35,841 nucleotides of DNA, taken from NCBI GenBank assembly GCA_944392865.1, contig CALXYD010000012.1, positions 1 to 35,841 on the forward strand, given 5' to 3'. The position numbers and the translations under genes were made by a program. The DNA comes from an uncultured Alphaproteobacteria bacterium (GTDB taxonomy: Bacteria; Pseudomonadota; Alphaproteobacteria; RF32; CAG-239). Below the pieces are notes generated by a model. It was given only the letters and a program-made list of their open reading frames with translations, ran no database searches and was not told the DNA's origin. Positions 30,420-35,841 of the stretch are shown here, piece by piece; position 1 is the stretch's first letter; every line of letters begins with the position of its first letter.

Positions 30420-32518
30420 CGTGTGTGCTCCTTGGCTGATTTGATGGGAAGTAGGTGGAGAAATGCGTCAATCAGCATAAACGATTTTTCCTCTTTGTAT
30501 TTGTTTTCCAAGCCTAAAGCGAAAATATAGGGGATTTTTACGGCGTAGTCCCGTCCGGTGCGCGTGATGGCGGCATTTTTTTGCAGATAGGCTTTATATT
30601 CTTCGGTTTCCCTAATCTTGTTGCGCAACAGTCCGCTACGGCGCGAGAACAGGCGATTGTAGCCGACTATCATTGAAAGGCTTAAAATCATCAGGACAGC
30701 GTAGAAATTGGAGGTATAGATGGCTACCCAGCCGCCGAGCCACAGCAGACACAACGCGCAAAAGGCTTTGACGGCGATGTTGACGGCGTTGCTTTTGAAA
30801 CGTATCGTAAACAGCAGGATAAACGGAAGCATTAACAGCGTGAAAATCAGAACCGTCCAGAAAGTATTCCAGGGCGTAACGGCCACACTGGCGGAACAGG
30901 CCATGCCGGTTAAAAGCATTAACGCGCTGAAACCCAGATATACGGCGTTTAACCGGAGTTTATACAGATGGAAACGGCGAAGGATATTGTAACGCAGCCC
31001 TTTGTAGGCACGTTCAAGCTTTAAGGCTGCTTCCGGTGCGGCGGGCAAAAGGGTTTCCTGTCCCGGGAACAGCGTGTTTACAAGTTTCTTTTCGGCCGAT
31101 GAGAGCTTTTGCATGTTGTCGGTTTTTTTGATTAAAACGGTGCGGCTGCCGTCCTGCCGGAGGTCAAGGATGTTTTTGGCGCATAAAGACAATATCTCGG
31201 CACCGAAAGAAACGGAATCGAATACGTTGTTGCTTAACAGGCGGGATATTGCTGGCGTTTTTCTGAGGTAGATGCTGGTCTTATCCTTGTTGCGGCGAAT
31301 CTGTTCCAAAGATATTTTATAGGACAGGAAAATTGCCAGCAAAGCCAGTATGGCAAACAGGCAGGCGCCATAATCATGCAGAAACCATTGGTATTTCTGG
31401 GAGAAATCCGGCGGCAGAAGCGTGCCTTTTTCCATGGTTAGGTAGAGGTGGACATCTTCGCCGACGCCTAAGGCCTGCGTGTCGGCGAAACCCAAAGCAT
31501 TTTCCGTCAGGGCGTTAATGGTTACGCGTTTGGTATCCAATCCGTTTCGGGTGCTGACAATGGCATTTTGGGCGATGAAACTGCGGCCGTTCGGCAGGTA
31601 GACGACGGCGTTGGCCGAGCCGACAACATTTTTCAGCGTTTTGGCTGTGATGTCCCAATACAATTCATCAAAATTGTCATAATACCAGACGGCGCGGTCT
31701 ATCAAATAGCTGAAACGGTAAGTGTAGATACCGCCGGGCAATTCCAACGGCTTGACCGGTTCAATATACAGGTAATTACCGATTTCGGTCATCTTATACG
31801 GTTTTTCTTCGCCGTTGACGGTAACGGACTGAAGCGAAATATTCGTCCGGCGCCGGTCGCCGTTGCGGGAGAAATTGTATTTTGGGAGTATGCGGAAGAA
31901 ACCTTGCGGGAAGCTCTCGTTGTTGGAAATAAAAATGAATTCTTCCACAACGTGCAACAGTCCGGTCGGCTCAATCCTTATGGTGGTCAGGACATATGGG
32001 AAGTGCTCGTCGGCAGGAGCCAGAATTTCCCGATCTTTTGAGAGTTTGACGGTTACATACGGGAAATCCGGGACAAACCGATCGGTGTTTGTTTGCTGAT
32101 TTTCTTTCAGGCGGTAGAATGTTCCTTTGAGTTCAACGTCTTCGTTGACGGTTTCTGATGTGTCGCCTGCGCGCTGCAAACTGTCACGATAAATTTTTTC
32201 GTAGGCGGAAAGCGCTTTTTCGGCATTTTCTTCCAATTGGTGCGTGTCTACCGTGCTGGTGGAAGACGGTGTTGCCACTTCATTGGGGGCGATTTCTGCC
32301 GTGCTGGTCAGTTTGAGGCGCTTTTTTAAGTATTCGCGGACGGCTTTGGGGTCTTTCAGATCAGGGATTTCCTGATACAGCTTTTGCATTTCGGCCAGGC
32401 GTTTGGACGGATCCGGCGCGGCGGGCGCCTGTTCGGAAACGCTGCGGACACCGGCGGAAACCGGCAGAGTTGCGGTGATTAGCAGTAAAAAAACGATGCG
32501 GATAAAAAAACTCTTCAT
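30416..32518 (-). CDS. DUF2207-like membrane protein
   Basis: A 700-residue envelope protein. A signal peptide (residues 1 to about 22, MKSFFIRIVFLLLITATLPVSA) leads to an extracytoplasmic beta-rich region (about 140-360) with the DUF2207 pattern: IRIEPTGLLHVVEEFIFIS, FPQGFFRILP, YTYRFSYLIDRAVWYYDNFDELYWDIT. Membrane helices follow near 390-410 and in a cluster near 540-640. DUF2207 members are predicted membrane proteins without an agreed function. ATG 32518 is chosen over an upstream Met at 32584 because AAGG lies 9 nt before it and the likely transcription start lies between the two. It heads the dTDP-rhamnose operon, which suggests a link to export or assembly of a rhamnose-containing glycan (inference). 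Confidence 0.7.
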   Translation of the reverse strand: MKSFFIRIVFLLLITATLPVSAGVRSVSEQAPAAPDPSKRLAEMQKLYQEIPDLKDPKAVREYLKKRLKLTSTAEIAPNEVATPSSTSTVDTHQLEENAEKALSAYEKIYRDSLQRAGDTSETVNEDVELKGTFYRLKENQQTNTDRFVPDFPYVTVKLSKDREILAPADEHFPYVLTTIRIEPTGLLHVVEEFIFISNNESFPQGFFRILPKYNFSRNGDRRRTNISLQSVTVNGEEKPYKMTEIGNYLYIEPVKPLELPGGIYTYRFSYLIDRAVWYYDNFDELYWDITAKTLKNVVGSANAVVYLPNGRSFIAQNAIVSTRNGLDTKRVTINALTENALGFADTQALGVGEDVHLYLTMEKGTLLPPDFSQKYQWFLHDYGACLFAILALLAIFLSYKISLEQIRRNKDKTSIYLRKTPAISRLLSNNVFDSVSFGAEILSLCAKNILDLRQDGSRTVLIKKTDNMQKLSSAEKKLVNTLFPGQETLLPAAPEAALKLERAYKGLRYNILRRFHLYKLRLNAVYLGFSALMLLTGMACSASVAVTPWNTFWTVLIFTLLMLPFILLFTIRFKSNAVNIAVKAFCALCLLWLGGWVAIYTSNFYAVLMILSLSMIVGYNRLFSRRSGLLRNKIRETEEYKAYLQKNAAITRTGRDYAVKIPYIFALGLENKYKEEKSFMLIDAFLHLLPIKSAKEHTR

Positions 32519-32563
32519 ATCTTGTCCTTCACGGTTGCGAAGTTGCATAATTTGACGTACAAC

Positions 32564-32592
32564 AGCATAAATATATTTTAGCATAATGACAA
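32564..32592 (-). promoter_or_regulatory. Promoter of the dTDP-rhamnose operon
   Basis: On the minus strand TTGTCA (32587-32592), 17 bp and TATGCT (32564-32569). Transcription would begin near 32557 and give a leader of about 38 nt to the ATG at 32518. All five minus-strand genes to 27187 overlap and can use it. Confidence 0.6.
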
Positions 32593-32624
32593 GAAGTTAA
32601 TTTTTTTAAAAGGGGATAACTTAA

Positions 32625-33404
32625 ATGGAGAATAAAAATATGGCGATGGAAGAAAAAAACAGCAGGCAGGGGGCGTTGTCCGGAGCGGCGGCGGTTATTC
32701 TCGGCGCGGGAAAAGGAACCCGGATGAAGTCCGATTTGCCGAAAGTGATGATGCCGGTACACGGGAAGCCGATGATCCGCCATATTATTGATACGCTGGA
32801 GCAGGCGGGAATCGGCAAAATTGTAACGATTATTTCGCCGGACGGCGATTTGGTTAAAAAGGAAACGGCGCCGCACGCAACGGCTGTTCAGGCGCAACAG
32901 CTTGGCACCGGCGATGCGGTTAAATATGCCGAAGAGGCGTTGCGCGGGTTTGCGGGGCCGGTGTTTGTCGTGTTCGGCGATACGCCGCTGATAACGGCGA
33001 AGACTTTTGCCAAAACAGCGGACAAGGTGCGCGAGGGGTATGCCGTGACGGTTTTGGGGTTTCGTCCCGATGATGCGGCGCGCTACGGGCGTCTGGTTAT
33101 GAACGGTGCCGAATTGGAAAGGATTGTTGAGTATAAAGACGCGACGGAAGAAGAGCGGCGAATCGGATTTTGCAATTCCGGCTGTATGGGGTTTGACGGG
33201 CGGTATTTATTTGAGATTCTGGCGCGAATCAGTAATGAAAATGCGGCAAAAGAATATTATCTTACCGATGCGGTGCAAATTGCACGGGAAATGGGCTTAA
33301 AATGCACGGCGGTGGAATGTAATCCGAAAGAGGTGGCGAGCGCCAATACGCGCGAAGAACTGGCGCTTTTGGAAGCGTTTTATGAGGAAAGGGATAAGTG
33401 GTAG
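32625..33404 (+). CDS. GlmU-like uridylyltransferase, lacking the acetyltransferase half
   Basis: A 259-residue nucleotidyltransferase. AAVILGAGKGTRMKSDLPKVMMPVHGKPM is cut here by a normal Rossmann-like fold; the signature is LGAGKGTRM with PKVM. Further GlmU-type motifs are AQQLGTGDAVKYAEEAL, VVFGDTPLI, GRLV, CNSGCMGFD and EYYLTDAV. GlmU pyrophosphorylase makes UDP-N-acetylglucosamine from UTP and GlcNAc-1-phosphate. Full GlmU is about 450 residues with a C-terminal left-handed beta-helix that acetylates glucosamine-1-phosphate. Here the protein ends right after the uridylyltransferase domain, so acetylation must occur elsewhere, or the enzyme has another sugar substrate. AGGGGA lies 8 nt before the ATG. 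The next gene overlaps its stop. Confidence 0.8.
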   Translation: MENKNMAMEEKNSRQGALSGAAAVILGAGKGTRMKSDLPKVMMPVHGKPMIRHIIDTLEQAGIGKIVTIISPDGDLVKKETAPHATAVQAQQLGTGDAVKYAEEALRGFAGPVFVVFGDTPLITAKTFAKTADKVREGYAVTVLGFRPDDAARYGRLVMNGAELERIVEYKDATEEERRIGFCNSGCMGFDGRYLFEILARISNENAAKEYYLTDAVQIAREMGLKCTAVECNPKEVASANTREELALLEAFYEERDKW

Positions 33405-33784
33405 AATTTTTTAAGGAATGCTGGTTCGGTTTTTTGCTGACAACGATTGCCGTGCTGTTTCTGGCTTTTGTTGCGATTGTGTCGCTGGCGCCGCATAATG
33501 ATGCGCGGTTGCGCGGGTTTGCGCCCTGTACTTATAAAATGGCAATAGATTTGGGGCAGAATATCGGCGGCAATCGTGTGAAAGCCGTTTTTGAAGCTGT
33601 CAGCTCGGGGTATGTCTGTTATGCCGGCGTGATGGTGCAAGGGTGGTCGCGATGGCTTTCCGGCAAGCAGAATACGCCGTGGGAAAATTATCTGTTTGAG
33701 GCAGAAACTTACGAAATACCGCCGGAACTGTCCGAGCCGTTTTCCGAGGATTTATTAAAAGCCAACCGGTTGGATGAACCGTGA
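33398..33784 (+). CDS. Small membrane protein of unknown function
   Basis: A 128-residue protein with one hydrophobic helix at about residues 10-31 (FGFLLTTIAVLFLAFVAIVSLA) and a soluble remainder with two cysteines (APCTYK, GYVCYAG) and an acidic C-terminus. Probably anchored in the inner membrane with the C-terminal part outside. The GTG start overlaps the preceding stop by 7 bp and a purine-rich GAGGAAAGGG lies upstream, which supports translational coupling. No family recognised. Confidence 0.65.
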   Translation: MVEFFKECWFGFLLTTIAVLFLAFVAIVSLAPHNDARLRGFAPCTYKMAIDLGQNIGGNRVKAVFEAVSSGYVCYAGVMVQGWSRWLSGKQNTPWENYLFEAETYEIPPELSEPFSEDLLKANRLDEP

Positions 33785-33842
33785 GCGCTTTGTCCATCGG
33801 TTAAGGCGTAAAATTGTTTTGGTTATGGAAAGGAGTGGAAAT

Positions 33843-35624
33843 ATGAAAAAAGAGAAGAAAATGCCGGAGTGGGATTTGTCCGAATACTACAACGGCGTTG
33901 ATGATCCGAAAATTGATGAGGATATAAAGAAATATGCCGAGAAAGCGGCGGAATTTGCAGTCCGGTATCGCGGCAAGGTTGCAAAACTTGAGGCCGGGGA
34001 ATTTGCAGCGGCGTTGCGCGAGTTGGAAGAGCTGAGCCGGATTTCCGGCAAGCTCGGCGGTTATGCCAGTTTGAATTCGTCAACGAATCTGACAGATCCG
34101 AAAGCATCGGCGCTTTATCAGAAAATTGTGGAAAGCCTTAACGATGCAGGGAAAGACATACTGTTTTTCGGATTGGAGTATAATAAACTCAGCGCGGCGG
34201 CGGAGAAAAAACTTTTGGCGGACGAGACGGTTCGGGGTTATCTGCCGTATCTGAAAAGGGTGCGCAAATATAAACCTTATGAATTGTCGGAAGAAGTGGA
34301 AAAAACATTGTTGGAGAAAGATGTTACTTCCGGGTCGGCGTGGGTGCGCCTGTATGAGGAAACGATGGCGCGGCTGTCTTATACCGTGGACGGGAAAAAA
34401 TATAATGACGCGCAGGTCAGCCGGTTATGCCTCAGTCCGGATGCGGCGTTGCGCGAAAAGGCGGGCAAGGAAATCAACAATGTTTCCAAAGAGAACAGTT
34501 TTACGGTCGGTTATATCTATAATATGATTATGAAAGACAAGGCGGTGGAAGACGAAAAACGCGGTTTTAAACTGCCGATGTCGGCGCGCAACCTTGCCGA
34601 AGAAGTCAGTGACGAAACGGTTGACTGCCTGGCGCAAACGGTGCGCGACAATTATGAAAATATTGCCTGGCGGTTTTACAAAATCAAGGCAAAGTTGCTT
34701 GGCGTTGAAAAAATAAAGTATTGGGACAGAAATGCGCCGCTTCCGTTGGAAAGCGATAAGGAATACAGTTGGGAAGAGGCGGTGCAGACGGTGCTTGAGG
34801 CCTATAAAGCTTTTTCGCCGAAGCTTTTTGATATTGCGCGGGAGTTTTTTGATAAGCCGTGGATTGACGTGGCACCGAAAGAGGGCAAGCGGAGCGGCGC
34901 TTTTTGTTCCGGACCGTTGACGGAAGAACATCCGTTTTTGCTGTTAAACTTTACCGGCAAGCGCAACGATGTTTTGACATTGGCGCATGAACTCGGACAC
35001 GGCTGCCATCATCAGTTGCGACGGCATAACGGCGTTTTGAACGAAACAACACGAATGACGACGGAGGAAGTGGCGTCGGTGTTCGGCGAAATGCTGGTGT
35101 TTCAGGCGATGCTTAACCAGGCCAAAGATGACAAGGAGAAAATCGCGTTGTTGGCCATGAAGGTTAATGATATGATTAACACCGCGGTGCGGCAGATTGC
35201 GTTCCACTTTTTTGAAACGCGGGCGCATGATGAGCGCAAAGGTGGGGAAGTTCCGGTTGGGCGGCTTAATGAAATATGGCTTGAGGAAATGAAAACGAGC
35301 CTTGGGCCGTGGGTTGAAGTTGATGAAAATTCGGCGTATATCTGGGAGCAAGTCGGGCATTTCTTCTTTCTGCCGTTTTATGTGTATGCTTATTCGTTTG
35401 CCGATTGTGTGGTTAATTCGCTGTATTGGCTGAAATTGCAGGGCAAGGTTGATAATTTTGAAGACAAATATCTCGCGTTGCTTCAAAAGACGGCTATCGG
35501 CGATTATCAGGATATTTTTGCACCGTTCGGGCTTAATCCCGCGAGCAAGGAATTTTGGCAGGGCGGGCTTAATCTTATCAGCTATTATCTTGACCAGTTG
35601 GAAGAGTTGGTTAATAAGCTGTAA
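33843..35624 (+). CDS. pepF: Oligoendopeptidase F (M3 family)
   Basis: A 593-residue cytosolic zinc peptidase that degrades short peptides. The N-terminal helical region begins EWDLSEYYNG as in PepF. The zinc site is His382-Glu383-x-x-His386 in LAHELGHGCHHQL, with a third ligand expected in ETTRMTTEEVASVFGEML. The C-terminal YVYAYSFADCVVNSLY motif is conserved. Length is typical. ATG 33843 is preferred over ATG 33825 and earlier codons because AGGAG (33831-33835) lies 7 nt upstream. It probably serves peptide recycling, independent of the two genes before it. Confidence 0.93.
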   Translation: MKKEKKMPEWDLSEYYNGVDDPKIDEDIKKYAEKAAEFAVRYRGKVAKLEAGEFAAALRELEELSRISGKLGGYASLNSSTNLTDPKASALYQKIVESLNDAGKDILFFGLEYNKLSAAAEKKLLADETVRGYLPYLKRVRKYKPYELSEEVEKTLLEKDVTSGSAWVRLYEETMARLSYTVDGKKYNDAQVSRLCLSPDAALREKAGKEINNVSKENSFTVGYIYNMIMKDKAVEDEKRGFKLPMSARNLAEEVSDETVDCLAQTVRDNYENIAWRFYKIKAKLLGVEKIKYWDRNAPLPLESDKEYSWEEAVQTVLEAYKAFSPKLFDIAREFFDKPWIDVAPKEGKRSGAFCSGPLTEEHPFLLLNFTGKRNDVLTLAHELGHGCHHQLRRHNGVLNETTRMTTEEVASVFGEMLVFQAMLNQAKDDKEKIALLAMKVNDMINTAVRQIAFHFFETRAHDERKGGEVPVGRLNEIWLEEMKTSLGPWVEVDENSAYIWEQVGHFFFLPFYVYAYSFADCVVNSLYWLKLQGKVDNFEDKYLALLQKTAIGDYQDIFAPFGLNPASKEFWQGGLNLISYYLDQLEELVNKL

Positions 35625-35647
35625 GCGTCCGGTTTCTGATGTAGAAA

Positions 35648-35681
35648 AAAATCCCCGCGACAAGGTTGTTGCGGGGATTTT
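35648..35681. terminator. Bidirectional terminator after pepF
   Basis: AAAATCCCCGC (35648-35658) pairs perfectly with 35671-35681. An A run on the left and a T-rich right flank let it end pepF and the convergent barrel gene. Confidence 0.85.
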
Positions 35682-35700
35682 GGTTTGGCTCTTTGCCTGG

Positions 35701-35841
35701 TTAAAATTTATATTTAATGCCGAGGTCGAAGAGCTGGGGGTCGTTTTTCTGTATAAGTCGGTTGTACTTGGCGTAGAGGGCGATATCCTTATACTGGTAG
35801 TCAACGGCGGCCTCAAGGACGGCGCGGTCGCGCTGGTAGAG
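35701..35841 (-). CDS. Outer-membrane beta-barrel protein, C-terminal end (partial)
   Basis: Only the last 46 codons are in the window; the gene continues past the right edge. The translation alternates polar and hydrophobic residues (AAVDYQYKDIALYAKYN, then LFDLGIKYKF), the pattern of transmembrane beta-strands, and ends in Phe with a Tyr two residues before, the usual BAM recognition signal. Whether it is a porin, an autotransporter barrel or another barrel cannot be told. The stop is at 35701-35703. Confidence 0.7.
   Translation of the reverse strand, partial: LYQRDRAVLEAAVDYQYKDIALYAKYNRLIQKNDPQLFDLGIKYKF

Noticed and set aside
32519-32584. Longer start for the DUF2207-like protein at 32584
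   Set aside because: The extension covers the likely promoter and transcription start, and hides the signal peptide that begins at 32518.

Overview
The window reads as a chromosomal segment of a Gram-negative bacterium, most likely an alphaproteobacterium. The acpP-fabF-mltG order is typical of that class. A beta-barrel C-terminus ending in Phe, a complete dTDP-rhamnose operon and several surface-sugar transferases point to an outer membrane. A full-length bifunctional AdhE together with an L-lactate dehydrogenase suggests fermentative, low-oxygen life, for example in an animal gut. That habitat and any finer taxonomy are inference. The GC content is moderate, with AT-richer islands at 394-1400 and in the solenoid part of the gene at 16757-21028.

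Layout: 1-393 carries no gene but holds short GC-rich direct repeats and hairpins. 394-1310 (minus) is a tandem array of small single-helix membrane proteins with one N-terminus and different tails, plus a decayed fourth copy. 1479-2846 (minus) is a protein with a C-terminal J domain; its promoter, leader and start region are copied in front of the small-protein array. 3099-5732 is adhE. 5883-8690 holds a polytopic transferase-like protein and a family 8 glycosyltransferase. 8753-9679 (minus) is L-lactate dehydrogenase. 9959-13208 is acpP, fabF, mltG and a hexapeptide acyltransferase. 13221-16609 (minus) is polA followed by gph.

16757-23225 is the most unusual part. Two adjacent large genes without signal peptides encode unrelated N-terminal parts: one carries about 24 alternating 17-residue solenoid units, the other an HExxH zinc-peptidase-like motif. 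They share a C-terminal module of about 260 residues whose last 518 bp are identical in the two genes. The architecture looks like exchangeable cargo attached to a common C-terminal delivery or membrane-insertion module, and it is the best candidate for an undescribed system here.

23317-35841 is mainly envelope biology. It holds a class A penicillin-binding protein, a small exported protein, a GT-C type membrane transferase, a tightly overlapping operon (DUF2207-like protein, rfbA, rfbC, rfbD, rfbB; minus strand), a GlmU-like uridylyltransferase lacking its acetyltransferase half, a small membrane protein, oligoendopeptidase F, and the end of an outer-membrane beta-barrel gene cut by the window edge. 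The sugar-nucleotide, transferase, transglycosylase and PBP genes together serve cell-wall and surface-polysaccharide synthesis. No rRNA, tRNA, CRISPR array or transposase was recognised.
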